64,000 nt of DNA from an uncultured Prevotellaceae bacterium (GCA_900318335.1 ONKF01000001.1:62001-126000), one strand, 5' to 3'. Shown: positions 8,689 to 18,035, counted from the stretch's first letter. Translations and numbers: made by a program. The notes: a model not told the origin generated them from the letters alone.

Positions 8689-11025
8689 TTAGAATGGGTA
8701 ACCCACCGAGAAATGGAACTCGCTATCACGCTTGAAGTCGGGATGAGTCAACGGCCAGTGCTCCTGTCCGCTGGCTGGATTATGGGCCTTCATACCCATA
8801 TCGACGCGCACCAGGAAATACTTGAAGTCTAACCTGAGGCCCGCTCCATAGGATGCCGCGATCTGCTCATAGAATTTATCGAACTTGAACACACCTCCCG
8901 GCTGGTCCTCATATTCCTTGATGGTCCAGATGTTGCCCGCGTCAACAAACATGCCCAACTCGACTACCCAGAAGAGTTTGGCCCTATACTCGAGATTGAC
9001 GTCAAAGCGGATGTCACCGCACTGGTAGATGAATTTGTCCAGCCTGTTGTTACTGTTGTAGCTGCCGGGACCCAAGGTGCGCACGCCCCAGCCGCGAACG
9101 CTGTTGGCTCCACCGCTGTAGAAACGTTTCTCAAAGGGCAACACGTCACTGTTACCATAGGGGACCGCTACTCCAGCGCCCACATGGAAAGCGATGCTCT
9201 GGCGGCGGTCAAAATAATGGGTGATGGCATAGTCGGCATCCATCTTGACATATTGGGAATAACGGATTCCCAGGGCCTTGTAACTGCCATTTTCATCGGC
9301 CTTCTGGCGTGAGAGGTGGGACAGGCCGTACAGCAGGTTACCCGCCGTCTCGGCATTGGCACGGATGGTGAACACATTGCGCTGGAACAGTCCCATCTGC
9401 TGCACGTTCATCTCGGCCTTGTTAGTGCGGTAGAAGTTGTAGCCCATCCTCATGATCAAGTGGTCACGGTAACTGTAGCGAAGCATCGGGTTGATGGCAT
9501 CGAGGAACTCCTTCTTGAACTTGGGCATACTGATGACGCTCAGGTCCACCAGCGTGAGCGTGTGGACCAGACGGCGGCTACGTTCGCTCCACTGGTAACG
9601 CCAGCCTCCGCCGGCGATGACACGAGTGTACTCGGGACGCGCCTGATAGTCAAAGTTGAGCGAGAAGATGGTCGAGGCCTGTATTTTGCGCTTAAAAGAG
9701 CGCTTAAGGAAGGGCGCCATGAACTTGGGGAACGTGATGCCCCACTCGGTGGAATACTCGCTGTAATTGTTATTGATCAGGTCGCTGACGTTACCCGACA
9801 GGCTCTCATAGGAGAGCTTGAACTTGCCATTGAGCACTTCGGCACCCTTGAAGATGTTGCGGTGCTGGTAATCAACGCCCACGCCGAAGCCCAGGTCACC
9901 CTCGCTGTTGGTACCCTCGAGCGAAACCGATATGGTCTGGGCGCTGCCCGGCTGCAAGAGGACATAGGCATCGAGCATGAGCACACCATCGACCTCACCG
10001 ATGGGACGCACATCGATATTGATCTGCTTGATGACGCTCAAGCGGCCCAGGGCACGATAGGTGCGGTTCACGGCCTCGGCATTGTAAAGCGAGCCGGGCT
10101 CGATGTGGTTGCACTCGTCGAGAACCTGCGGACGCAGATAGTGGGTCGAATCCTCATACACCCTCACCCCGCTCGACAGCACCACGGTGTCCTCACCCCA
10201 ATAGCTGTCGTGCATCGCCACGGGGTCGTAACGTGTGATGTAAGTCACATTACGCACGTAGAAAGGCTCGTGCTCATCGTAATAGGGCATTCGTTCATTG
10301 CGGTATGGCTCACGGGTGTTCAGCGTGAGGTCAACCGCATGGGAATCGGAGGCGGTGTCGGCTATGAAGGTGATATACTCCTTGTTGAAGGCATAGTAGC
10401 CGTGGTTACGTAGATTCTCGGTAATATCCTGACGCCACTGGTCCAGGTTGTTGAAATTCAGCAAATCGCCCTTGTGAACGACAAAATCAGCCGAATCCCC
10501 GAGAATGATGTCCCGCATGTCATCATCGGGAATCTCGTAGGCAATCGAGCGGATGAAATATGGCTCGCCCAGGGTAATGTCAAAGTCCACACGAGCTTTG
10601 CGCTTCACACTGTCAGTCGCAACGTGGTAAGTGACCACATTGTTCATGTAGCCACGGTTGATCAGGGCAGTTCTCAACTGCTCGGCGCTGGCCTCGGTCA
10701 AGGCATCATCATAGATCACAGGCGGAGTGCCCACACGCTGAATCCAGCGGTTAATCCACTTGGTGCTGTCCTTGCCCGACAGGTTATAGAACGCTAATTG
10801 CAGTTTGATGCCGCCCAGCACGCGGTGGTTGGCATTCTGCCGCAAGTAGTTGGCCAACTGCGACTTCTCGACATCATGTTGGGGATCGGTGATGTTGATC
10901 TTCACCTTGTCGAGCAACAGCTTGCCTTGGGGCACGTGCTTGGTCGAGGAGCATGACGAGAACACCGCCACGACCATAAATGCCATGACGATGCCTGTCA
11001 ATATCCTAGACACAAGTCCTCTCAT
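8689..11025 (-). CDS. tamL: TamL-type Omp85 outer-membrane lipoprotein
   Basis: The protein has about 778 residues. The N-terminus (MRGLVSRILTGIVMAF...VFSSC) is a lipoprotein signal with the acylated Cys in FSSC. POTRA-like segments follow, then an Omp85 beta-barrel with alternating strands, a GGANSVRGW motif in the region that matches the VRGY/F motif of Omp85 loop 6, and a C-terminal aromatic residue (VGYPF). In Bacteroidetes, TamL is the lipidated counterpart of TamA and acts with TamB in outer-membrane assembly or lipid transport. The ATG at 11025 was chosen because the upstream in-frame codons are TTG and GTG. It follows a TPR protein by 37 bases and kdsA further upstream, an envelope-biogenesis unit. 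Confidence 0.88.
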   Translation of the reverse strand: MRGLVSRILTGIVMAFMVVAVFSSCSSTKHVPQGKLLLDKVKINITDPQHDVEKSQLANYLRQNANHRVLGGIKLQLAFYNLSGKDSTKWINRWIQRVGTPPVIYDDALTEASAEQLRTALINRGYMNNVVTYHVATDSVKRKARVDFDITLGEPYFIRSIAYEIPDDDMRDIILGDSADFVVHKGDLLNFNNLDQWRQDITENLRNHGYYAFNKEYITFIADTASDSHAVDLTLNTREPYRNERMPYYDEHEPFYVRNVTYITRYDPVAMHDSYWGEDTVVLSSGVRVYEDSTHYLRPQVLDECNHIEPGSLYNAEAVNRTYRALGRLSVIKQINIDVRPIGEVDGVLMLDAYVLLQPGSAQTISVSLEGTNSEGDLGFGVGVDYQHRNIFKGAEVLNGKFKLSYESLSGNVSDLINNNYSEYSTEWGITFPKFMAPFLKRSFKRKIQASTIFSLNFDYQARPEYTRVIAGGGWRYQWSERSRRLVHTLTLVDLSVISMPKFKKEFLDAINPMLRYSYRDHLIMRMGYNFYRTNKAEMNVQQMGLFQRNVFTIRANAETAGNLLYGLSHLSRQKADENGSYKALGIRYSQYVKMDADYAITHYFDRRQSIAFHVGAGVAVPYGNSDVLPFEKRFYSGGANSVRGWGVRTLGPGSYNSNNRLDKFIYQCGDIRFDVNLEYRAKLFWVVELGMFVDAGNIWTIKEYEDQPGGVFKFDKFYEQIAASYGAGLRLDFKYFLVRVDMGMKAHNPASGQEHWPLTHPDFKRDSEFHFSVGYPF

Positions 11026-11062
11026 CACCAATGAATTGCCGTCTGAAGTCTAAAGCCTGGGC

Positions 11063-12664
11063 TTATCTGAAATTCCTTTGGGCTTTCTCGACGATCAGGT
11101 CAAAACCGGGTTCGGTGCGCAACGACTTGAGGCAGAGTGGCGACAGATTGTCATATTGCAGCTTGTACAGGCTGCCGTAACCATTGTCGATGGCCTTCTG
11201 GATATATTCCATGGCCTTGTAGTTGTCGCCCCTAAGCATCATGAAGACGGCAGCATAGTAGTAGTTCTCGCCTCCAGCGATCGTGCCGGCTTTAGTAATG
11301 TCGTTAAGCCACTTGAGCGCGTCGTTGTCACGGCCCAATTCGCTCAGGCCGATGCCCTTGAGGTCATACACATCATCACTCAAGAGGGCCATCACGCCGA
11401 AATCCTTGACAGCAGCCTTGAGGTTGTCGAGTTTCTTGAGCAACAGGCCGCGGGTGAGCAGGGCCTCGCCATTGCCAGGGTCGTTGGCGACTGCGGCATT
11501 CATGTAGCCCAGGGCTTCCTTGTCCTTGCCCTGACTGCTCAGGATGGCCGCCTTGGTCATCAGCATGGGCGCATGCTGCGGCGCGATTGCCGAACAGCGG
11601 TTCAAAATCTCCATCGCTCTCGCGGCATTGTCACTATCACCCACGTTGAACTCGGCCAGCGCCTTCACGATATAGGGTTCTGCCTGGGACGGATCGCGGG
11701 CAATCGCTTTGTCGGCGTGAATAATCGCCTCGTCAAAGCGGGCCAGCTCCAAGCAGCACTTGGCCATGTTGTAATCCAGCGTGGGACTGTCATACAGGTT
11801 GTTAGTCCTGATGAAACTCAAGTCCTTTAACGCCTGGGCATAATGCACATGGTCCATGGCGATGCTGGCACGCAGGTAGTGGTACAGTCCGCTGTCGTTA
11901 GTCTTATCGGCCAGGTTGGCAAGCGACTGCATCACGGCATCATAGTTGACATCGCTCAGGTCAAACAGGCTCTGCACGGCATTACCGCCATCACCCACCG
12001 ACATACCCAATATCAGGTCATTGACGGCAGCGTCAATTTTATTCTGGCGGGCATTGATGTCGGCACGGTTGATATAGACCTGGGGCTCGGTGCGGAAGAG
12101 TTCCACCGCCTTGTCGACATGCTCGAGAGCCGCCTTGGAGTTACCACGTGCAATCTCCACCTGGGCCAGGCCATACATCGCGTCATAGTTCATCGACTCG
12201 GCGCGCAGGATGGTCTTGAAAGCCTTCTCGGCGGCATTCAGGTTGCCGGCCTTGAGGTTGGCCTTGGCAATGAGGTCAGTGCAAGCGAGAGACTTGGGCT
12301 GGATTTCCTGGGCAAGGCGCAGGTCGGCCAACTCGCTCACATAGTCCTTGCGGGCATCACTGATGCGGGCACGCAGGATGTACTCGTCAAAACGCAGCTC
12401 GCTATCGGTCTTGGGAGTGATAAGCAAGGCCTGGTTGACATCGGCCAGGGCCGACGTGTAATCACCATTATAATAATGCTGGTGGGCACGGGCAAACAGC
12501 GTGTTATAATCATTGGGGTCCTTGGCAAGCTGGTCGTCATAGACCTTCATTACGGCATTGGTGATCTTGTCACGGAGCACGGCATCGCTGCTCTGAGCCA
12601 CGCCTGTCATTGCACTACCGACAACGACAAGCGAAAGTAAGAAATGGGCTAATCTCATATTCAT
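11063..12664 (-). CDS. Periplasmic tetratricopeptide-repeat protein
   Basis: This 533-residue protein has a signal peptide (LAHFLLSLVVVGSAMTGVAQ) followed by many TPR units from about residue 45 to the end. Typical examples are YNTLFARAHQHYYNGDYTSALADVNQALLI-type helices and AEAFxNVGDxxNAxxAM-like pairs. TPR proteins act as protein-interaction scaffolds; no enzymatic motif is present. The position between kdsA (24 bases upstream) and tamL (37 bases downstream) suggests a role in outer-membrane assembly, but that is inference from context only. The ATG at 12664 was used; a second ATG two codons later is equally possible. Confidence 0.85.
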   Translation of the reverse strand: MNMRLAHFLLSLVVVGSAMTGVAQSSDAVLRDKITNAVMKVYDDQLAKDPNDYNTLFARAHQHYYNGDYTSALADVNQALLITPKTDSELRFDEYILRARISDARKDYVSELADLRLAQEIQPKSLACTDLIAKANLKAGNLNAAEKAFKTILRAESMNYDAMYGLAQVEIARGNSKAALEHVDKAVELFRTEPQVYINRADINARQNKIDAAVNDLILGMSVGDGGNAVQSLFDLSDVNYDAVMQSLANLADKTNDSGLYHYLRASIAMDHVHYAQALKDLSFIRTNNLYDSPTLDYNMAKCCLELARFDEAIIHADKAIARDPSQAEPYIVKALAEFNVGDSDNAARAMEILNRCSAIAPQHAPMLMTKAAILSSQGKDKEALGYMNAAVANDPGNGEALLTRGLLLKKLDNLKAAVKDFGVMALLSDDVYDLKGIGLSELGRDNDALKWLNDITKAGTIAGGENYYYAAVFMMLRGDNYKAMEYIQKAIDNGYGSLYKLQYDNLSPLCLKSLRTEPGFDLIVEKAQRNFR

Positions 12665-12688
12665 AGTGGAAGTAATGATATCATCGTT

Positions 12689-13507
12689 TTACACATGATG
12701 GTCAATCTCGTTAATGGCTTGTTTGAGGCGCGTCAGGCGCGTCAGCAAGCCCTCGAGCAGGTCGAGCTTGAGCATATTGGCGCCATCGCTCTTGGCCACC
12801 GAGGGATCCTGATGGGTTTCAAGGAACAGACCATCGGCTCCAGTGGCGATGGCGGCACGTGCCATCGTCTCGATGAGTTCGGGGCGGCCACCAGTCACTC
12901 CCCCACCCTGGTTGGGCTGCTGCAGGGAATGAGTGATGTCCACAATGACGGGGGCAAATGCCTGCATCACGGGCACACCGCGGAAGTCCACCACCAGATC
13001 CTGATAGCCGAACGTGGTGCCACGCTCGGTGATGGTCACCTCATCGTTTCCGGCATCGCGCACCTTCTGCACGGCAAAGCGCATCGACTCGGGTGCCAGG
13101 AACTGGCCCTTCTTGATGTTGACCATGCGGCCCGTATGGGCGGTGGCGACCAGCAACTCGGTCTGGCGGCACAAGAAGGCGGGAATCTGTAACACGTCAA
13201 CATACTCGGCGGCGATATCGGCCTCCACGGGTTCGTGGATGTCGGTCACCACGGGAATCCCGAAGGTCTCGCCTACCTTGCGCAGTATCTTCAAGGCTTT
13301 CTCGTCACCGATACCCGTGAAAGAGTCGATGCGCGAGCGGTTGGCCTTGCGGTAACTGCCCTTAAACACATAGGGGATACCGAGCTTAGACGTGATCGTC
13401 ATGGCCTTCTCGGCGATATCCAATGCCATCTCCTCGCCCTCAATCACACAGGGACCCGCGAGCAGGAAGAAATTATGCTGTGGCGAAGCCATTAATTCTT
13501 TAACCAT
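12689..13507 (-). CDS. kdsA: 3-deoxy-D-manno-octulosonate 8-phosphate synthase
   Basis: KdsA condenses phosphoenolpyruvate with arabinose 5-phosphate to make KDO-8-phosphate for the lipopolysaccharide core. The 272-residue protein matches the family from end to end: LLAGPCVIEGEE near the N-terminus, FKGSYRKANRSR, GxPVVTDIHEP, DVLQIPAFLCRQT, the NIKKGQFLAPESM segment and the HSLQQPNQGGGVTGG region. It is the first gene of a minus-strand unit with the TPR protein and tamL. A -7 box at 13519-13526 lies 12 bases before the ATG. The cytosolic function is certain in type; the metal-dependence class was not assigned. Confidence 0.96.
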   Translation of the reverse strand: MVKELMASPQHNFFLLAGPCVIEGEEMALDIAEKAMTITSKLGIPYVFKGSYRKANRSRIDSFTGIGDEKALKILRKVGETFGIPVVTDIHEPVEADIAAEYVDVLQIPAFLCRQTELLVATAHTGRMVNIKKGQFLAPESMRFAVQKVRDAGNDEVTITERGTTFGYQDLVVDFRGVPVMQAFAPVIVDITHSLQQPNQGGGVTGGRPELIETMARAAIATGADGLFLETHQDPSVAKSDGANMLKLDLLEGLLTRLTRLKQAINEIDHHV

Positions 13508-13518
13508 ATTCTTCGTTC

Positions 13519-13526
13519 CAAATATA
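13519..13526 (-). promoter_or_regulatory. -7 box (TATATTTG) of the kdsA unit
   Basis: The minus strand reads TATATTTG, matching TAnnTTTG, just before kdsA. The usual -33 position falls in a TAAAC heptad repeat and has no clear TTG. The short leader makes the exact start of transcription uncertain. Confidence 0.45.
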
Positions 13527-13532
13527 ATGCTC

Positions 13533-13560
13533 TTTAAACTTTAAACTCTAAACCCTAAAC
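13533..13560. repeat. Four tandem 7-mers of the type YYTAAAC
   Basis: The plus strand reads TTTAAAC, TTTAAAC, TCTAAAC, CCTAAAC in direct succession, running into the last two codons of rsmE. Single related words occur in other gaps (near 4546 and 46527). Confidence 0.7.
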
Positions 13561-14277
13561 TCCACACTTTGCGCGCAAAGTGTGGATAGCCGCCACGGCC
13601 ATCATGCCGGCGGTCTCGGTGCGAAGGCGGCTCTCGCCCAGGGTCACAGGCACAAAACCCCCATCACGGGCAGCCTGCACCTCCTCGGGGCTGAAATCCC
13701 CCTCGGGCCCGATGAGCACCAGCGTGCCACGGCCAGGCTGATAAGCGCTGACGAGGGTCTGGCGCTGATCGCGAGGCAACTGCTCGTCACAGTAGGCGAC
13801 GCATCGGGTGCCGTCAAAGGGCTCGGCGAGCACTTGCTCCACAGGGGTCATCTCGTCCAAGCGTGGCAAGGTGGCCTTGAGCGACTGCTTCATGGCCGAG
13901 ACCATGATCTTCTTGAGGCGTTCGGTCTTGAGCACCGTGCGCTCGCTGTTGTGGCAGCGCAGGGGGATGATGCGGTCAACCCCCATCTCGACGCATTTCT
14001 CAACAAGCCACTCAATGCGGTCCAGATTCTTGGTGGGCGCAATGCCCAACACAATCTGTTGCCCCCAGTGGGGCGGCTGGTATTTCTTGTCCAGCACCTC
14101 GACGGCACACCGCTTTGGGTGGGCCATCGTGATGCGGCAAGTGTACAGGTTTCCGTTCCCGTCCACCACCTCGATGGTGGCGCCCTCGACCATGCGCAGC
14201 ACCTTGACGCAGTGCTTGGAATCCTCCTCGCCCAGCGTCAGGGTTTCTGCTATGTCGGGACAATAGAAACGGTGCAT
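13555..14277 (-). CDS. rsmE: 16S rRNA (uracil(1498)-N3)-methyltransferase RsmE
   Basis: RsmE methylates N3 of U1498 in 16S rRNA in the assembled small subunit. The 240-residue protein opens with MHRFYCPD, has the N-terminal PUA-like part (KHCVKVLRMVEG), and a C-terminal SPOUT knot with LIGPEGDFSPEEV, TLGESRLRTETAG and a final AAIHTLRA. The family start MHRFY selects the ATG at 14277; the frame is open three codons further to a TTG. The nupG-like gene ends 53 bases upstream. A perfect 26-base palindrome covers its last codons (13561-13586). Confidence 0.95.
   Translation of the reverse strand: MHRFYCPDIAETLTLGEEDSKHCVKVLRMVEGATIEVVDGNGNLYTCRITMAHPKRCAVEVLDKKYQPPHWGQQIVLGIAPTKNLDRIEWLVEKCVEMGVDRIIPLRCHNSERTVLKTERLKKIMVSAMKQSLKATLPRLDEMTPVEQVLAEPFDGTRCVAYCDEQLPRDQRQTLVSAYQPGRGTLVLIGPEGDFSPEEVQAARDGGFVPVTLGESRLRTETAGMMAVAAIHTLRAKCGV
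13561..13586. repeat. Perfect 26-base palindrome at the end of rsmE
   Basis: TCCACACTTTGCG is followed directly by its exact reverse complement. It covers the last eight or so codons of rsmE and lies about 35 bases upstream of the kdsA -7 box. It lacks a following T tract on the minus strand, so it is not a standard terminator. Confidence 0.7.
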
Positions 14278-14330
14278 GATTCTCAATCGTCAGGGATAAC
14301 CAGTGCCGCGGCATAGCCACGGCAGGCAGG

Positions 14331-15656
14331 TCATTTCTTGTCTTCGCGTACGTGCTTGTACTTGAACAGGAACATGAACGACACGGCTACCACCAGGGCA
14401 AACGTGGCGAAGATGTACCATGCAGTGCTCCAGCTCGTGGGGGTGTTGCCCACCAGGAAACCGTCCTCGGTCCAGTGGCACAGGCTGTTGACGATAGCAC
14501 CAGCAGCCAGCGTACCGATAGTAGCACCCAGACCGTTGGTCATGAGCATGAACAGACCCTGGGCCGATGCCTTGACATCGGGGGCACATTCCTTATCGAC
14601 AAAGATACCACCCGAGACGTTGAAGAAGTCGAACGCCACACCATAAACCAGGCACGACAGAACAATCAGGATAACTCCGGGGAAGGCGGGATTGCCGGCA
14701 CCGAAGAAGCCGAACCTCAATACCCAAGCAAACATCGCAATCAGCATAACGACCTTGATGCCATAACGCTTGAGGAAGAACGGGATCAACAGGATGCACA
14801 GGGCCTCGGCAATCTGGGAAAGCGAAACGAGCATCGTGGCATTGTTGGCGCCGAAGGTGTCGGCCATCACGGGATCACTCTTGAAGTGAGTCAGATAGGG
14901 CGTTGCAAAGCCATTGGTCACCTGAAGCGACATACCCAACATGGCCGAGAAGATGAAGAACATCGCCATCTTCTTGGTCTTGAACAGCTTGAAGGCGCTC
15001 AGGCCCAGCTGCTCGGTCAAAGACTTGGACTCCTTCTTGACGAGCCTGCAAGCGGGCAAGGTCATGCAGTACAGGAACAGCACGACGCTCAAGAGGCCCG
15101 ATACCATGAACTGCATGTAAGTATACTGGAACTTGTTAGCGTTTTCGCCAAGGGTGAAGCCGAAACTGCCTCCGTCGATTACGGCACAGTTGACAAACCA
15201 CATCGTGGCGATAAAGCCGATTGTGCCAAACACGCGGATGGGCGGGAAGTCCTTCTCGGTGTCCATACCGTTGTCCTTGAGGATGGTGAATGCCACCGTG
15301 TTGGACAAAGCCAGCGTGGGCATATAGAAGGCAACACTCAAGGTATAAAGCGTGATGAACGCTGCCTTATCAGGCATGGGGTTGGTCATGCCCATATAGG
15401 CCAGAGCCATCATCGCCATACCGGCAATCAGGTGGCATATGCCCAACAGGCGCTGGGGCTGAATGTACTTGTCGGCAACGATACCCATCAGCGTGGGCAT
15501 GAAAATCGACACAATGCCCTGGATAGCATAGAACCATGAGATTTCGGCACCCATGCCGGCACGTCCCAGGTAGTTGCCCATGCAGGTCAGATAAGCGCCC
15601 CACACGGCAAACTCCAGGAAATTCATCACAATGAGTCTCAACTTCAGATTTTTCAT
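14331..15656 (-). CDS. Nucleoside permease, NupG/XapB-type MFS transporter
   Basis: This 441-residue protein has twelve predicted membrane segments and matches the nucleoside:H+ symporter group. The N-terminus (KLRLIVMNFLEFAVWGAYL) and the segments EISWFYAIQGIVSIFMPTLMG and FVDKECAPDVKASAQGLFM are characteristic of NupG proteins. It would import nucleosides across the inner membrane by proton symport. The next gene downstream is rsmE; the -7 box at 15695-15702 lies 39 bases before the ATG, so it may start its own transcript. Confidence 0.88.
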   Translation of the reverse strand: MKNLKLRLIVMNFLEFAVWGAYLTCMGNYLGRAGMGAEISWFYAIQGIVSIFMPTLMGIVADKYIQPQRLLGICHLIAGMAMMALAYMGMTNPMPDKAAFITLYTLSVAFYMPTLALSNTVAFTILKDNGMDTEKDFPPIRVFGTIGFIATMWFVNCAVIDGGSFGFTLGENANKFQYTYMQFMVSGLLSVVLFLYCMTLPACRLVKKESKSLTEQLGLSAFKLFKTKKMAMFFIFSAMLGMSLQVTNGFATPYLTHFKSDPVMADTFGANNATMLVSLSQIAEALCILLIPFFLKRYGIKVVMLIAMFAWVLRFGFFGAGNPAFPGVILIVLSCLVYGVAFDFFNVSGGIFVDKECAPDVKASAQGLFMLMTNGLGATIGTLAAGAIVNSLCHWTEDGFLVGNTPTSWSTAWYIFATFALVVAVSFMFLFKYKHVREDKK

Positions 15657-15694
15657 AAGAACCTAATAATTTATGTTTGTACTGTTTTAATTGG

Positions 15695-15702
15695 CAAAAG
15701 TA
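15695..15702 (-). promoter_or_regulatory. -7 box (TACTTTTG) of the nucleoside permease gene
   Basis: The minus strand reads TACTTTTG followed by C, matching TAnnTTTG, 39 bases before the ATG at 15656. The expected -33 position falls at the end of the upstream gene and has no TTG. Confidence 0.5.
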
Positions 15703-15717
15703 ATAAAAAAACGCCAC

Positions 15718-16314
15718 TTATTCATCACCCTGGGCGGGATTAGTCTTCTGGGCAATGATTTTTTGCACCCGTGCGGCCTTTTCATATTCCTCCTTGTCAA
15801 TGTAGCGCTGCAGGCGTTGCTCCAGCTTCTCGACAGGCAGGTCCTCAAGACGGACGGTGCGCTGTGGCTTGTAATTACCGTCACGACGCCACTCGTAGCT
15901 CGTCAACTGCATCACCTCGGGGGTGGTGTAGATAGGAGCTCCGGTACGCAGGGCAATGGCGATGGCGTCGCTCGTGCGGGCATCGATCTCGGCAGCCACG
16001 CTACCGTTGTTGACATAGAGCATTGCGGCGAACACACCCTCCTTGAAACTATAGATGACCACACGTTGCAGCTCGATGCCATACACGTGAAACATGCTCA
16101 CAAACAGGTCGTGGGTCATGGGGCGCGACGGCACCACCTGCTCCAGCCTGATGGCGATGGACTGAGCCTCGGCAGCACCCACCACAATAGGGATGCGACG
16201 GCTCTCGTCGGGCGTGCTGTCGTCGTTCTCGAGCAACAGGGCATAGGCTCCGGGCTGCACCTCACTGCGTGTGATGCCCAGCACCTTCAACTTTATCAGT
16301 TTATCTGTTTCCAT
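15718..16314 (-). CDS. Bifunctional nuclease (BFN/DUF151) domain protein with UVR motif
   Basis: The 198-residue protein has a BFN/DUF151 domain at about residues 8-140 (IPIVVGAAEAQSIAI, MTHDLFVSM, EIDARTSDAIAIALRTGAPIY). A C-terminal UvrB/UvrC-type UVR motif follows (LEQRLQRYIDKEEYEKAARVQ, about residues 162-185). Some BFN proteins have RNase and DNase activity in vitro; the cellular role in Bacteroidetes is unclear. The protein has no signal peptide, so it should be cytosolic. It lies 80 bases after mnmA and 61 bases before the permease gene on the same strand. Confidence 0.88.
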   Translation of the reverse strand: METDKLIKLKVLGITRSEVQPGAYALLLENDDSTPDESRRIPIVVGAAEAQSIAIRLEQVVPSRPMTHDLFVSMFHVYGIELQRVVIYSFKEGVFAAMLYVNNGSVAAEIDARTSDAIAIALRTGAPIYTTPEVMQLTSYEWRRDGNYKPQRTVRLEDLPVEKLEQRLQRYIDKEEYEKAARVQKIIAQKTNPAQGDE

Positions 16315-16394
16315 TTGATGTTTCTATCTGTTGTGTCAGCAATGCGACGGTTCATCTTTGCCGACTTTCATCTATCTCTCAACTTCATCTCCAT

Positions 16395-17459
16395 TCACGC
16401 CGTGATGATGCCGCTACCATAACACAGGTGGCCCTTCGGGTCATAGATCACAGCAAATTGCCCAGGAGCAATACCCTGCACGTCCTCCTCGCTCTCGATG
16501 ACCCACTGGTGACCGTCAAGATGGGTGAACTTGCCGCGCATGATGTGAGGCGTGTGGCGGTTCTTGAACATGATGTCCACTGGACCCTCGACTCCCTCCC
16601 AGGGATTGCCCGAGATGAAATGCATCTCGTCGAGTCTCAAGGTGCGGCCATACTGCTTGGCAGTGCCGTAGCCGTTGGAAACGTAGATGACGTTCTCCTG
16701 GACATTCTTGCGTACGACATACCATGGTCCACCGCTCAGTCCCAGCCCCTTACGCTGGCCGATGGTGTGGAACCAGTATCCCCTGTGCTCACCGAGCTTG
16801 CGGCCCGTTTCCAACTCGATGATGGGACCGGGACGCTCGCCCAAGTGGCGGCGGATGAAGTCATTATAATCGATTTGGCCCAGGAAGCAGATGCCCTGGC
16901 TATCACGGCGATGGGCATTGGGAAGATGGGCTTCCTCGGCGATGCGGCGCACTTCCTCCTTGGGCAGGTTGCCGATGGGGAAGATTACGTGCTTCAACTG
17001 GTCATAAGTGATTTGGGCCAGGAAGTCGGTTTGGTCCTTGACGGGGTCAACTGCTGTGGCCAGGTATTTCACACCGTCTATGACCTCGGTCGTGGCATAA
17101 TGCCCCGTTGCTGTCTGGTCAAAATCCTTGCCCCAGCGCTGCTCAAAGAAGCCGAACTTGATCATGCGGTTGCACATCATGTCGGGATTGGGTGTCAAAC
17201 CCGCCTTGACGGTGCGCAAGGCATATTCCATCACGTGGTCCCAATACTCCTCGTGCAGCGACACCACCTCGAGGGGCAAGCCATAGCGGTGAGCGATAAG
17301 GGTACACATCTCGATATCTTCCTCGGCGCTGCAGTCGCCCTCGTCATTGTCCATGCCGATGCGGATGTAGAACAGGTGCAGGTCCTCGCCCTGCTCCTTG
17401 AGCAGATGGACCACCACGGCGCTGTCAACGCCACCCGATATCAAAACTGCTGTACTCAT
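16395..17459 (-). CDS. mnmA: tRNA-specific 2-thiouridylase MnmA
   Basis: MnmA installs the 2-thio group on U34 of tRNAs for Lys, Glu and Gln. The 354-residue protein has the PP-loop SGGVDSA at residues 8-14, NPDMMCN with the first catalytic Cys, DQTDFLAQI in place of the usual DQSYFL, and DSQGICFLG with the second catalytic Cys. The C-terminal part has the [11 protein letters not shown] and PGQFAVIYD segments of the beta-barrel. Length and order of motifs are normal. The start is the ATG just before the PP-loop strand, as in the family. Confidence 0.96.
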   Translation of the reverse strand: MSTAVLISGGVDSAVVVHLLKEQGEDLHLFYIRIGMDNDEGDCSAEEDIEMCTLIAHRYGLPLEVVSLHEEYWDHVMEYALRTVKAGLTPNPDMMCNRMIKFGFFEQRWGKDFDQTATGHYATTEVIDGVKYLATAVDPVKDQTDFLAQITYDQLKHVIFPIGNLPKEEVRRIAEEAHLPNAHRRDSQGICFLGQIDYNDFIRRHLGERPGPIIELETGRKLGEHRGYWFHTIGQRKGLGLSGGPWYVVRKNVQENVIYVSNGYGTAKQYGRTLRLDEMHFISGNPWEGVEGPVDIMFKNRHTPHIMRGKFTHLDGHQWVIESEEDVQGIAPGQFAVIYDPKGHLCYGSGIITA

Positions 17460-17516
17460 GCTCTCTTTTGTCAGTCTTCAGTTGTCTGTTGTCAATTTTT
17501 AGTTAGCGGATGCCCA

Positions 17517-17550
17517 ACTATTAACCAATCACTATTAACTATTAACTTTT
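17517..17550. repeat. ACTATTA heptad repeats in the mnmA/DoxX gap
   Basis: ACTATTA occurs at 17517-17523, 17531-17537 and 17538-17544, the last two in tandem, followed by CTTTTT. The stretch lies between the DoxX stop and the mnmA start. Confidence 0.6.
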
Positions 17551-18035
17551 TAAGCGTTGTCGAGAACTTCCTCGTCGTTCGCGCTCTCGGTGAAATGGGC
17601 CGCAATGATGTAGTCCAGCGAAATCTTACCCGGACCAGCCAGCAGCATGTACACAAAGATGCCGATGAACATTACGGGATAGCCGGGCTGGAACAGGAAC
17701 AGGGGGTTAGGGTCGGTTGCCGGCGTAGCCATGAAGATGTGCTCGGCAATGAGCATCAGCACCATCGGGAACAACACGGCAAGACGCGTGAGCAGGCCCA
17801 ACATGATGCACACGGCACACAGCAGTTCGATGGTAACCAGGACGGTCATCGATGCCTCTGGCGACATGCCCAGGAAACCCTGAAACGTGGGTACGATTGC
17901 ATCAAAATTCAGCATCTGGCGGATGCACAGCTGCAGGAACATGATGCCCGTGAACAAGCGCAGGAACAGGCGCGACAGGTTGCTGTAAGTGTGACCCACG
18001 CTATAGAGAAAAAGATTCTTGAAAAAACCAGTCAT
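17550..18035 (-). CDS. DoxX-family membrane protein
   Basis: This 161-residue protein has four hydrophobic segments (LSRLFLRLFTGIMFLQL, MTVLVTIELLCAVCIMLGL, LAVLFPMVLMLIAEHIFM, YPVMFIGIFVYMLLAGP) in the order typical of DoxX/DoxD proteins. The C-terminal GPGKISLDYII motif is also typical. DoxX members are small inner-membrane proteins linked to redox or stress functions in some bacteria; the function here is unknown. It lies between mnmA and the DUF5106 gene on the same strand. Confidence 0.85.
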   Translation of the reverse strand: MTGFFKNLFLYSVGHTYSNLSRLFLRLFTGIMFLQLCIRQMLNFDAIVPTFQGFLGMSPEASMTVLVTIELLCAVCIMLGLLTRLAVLFPMVLMLIAEHIFMATPATDPNPLFLFQPGYPVMFIGIFVYMLLAGPGKISLDYIIAAHFTESANDEEVLDNA

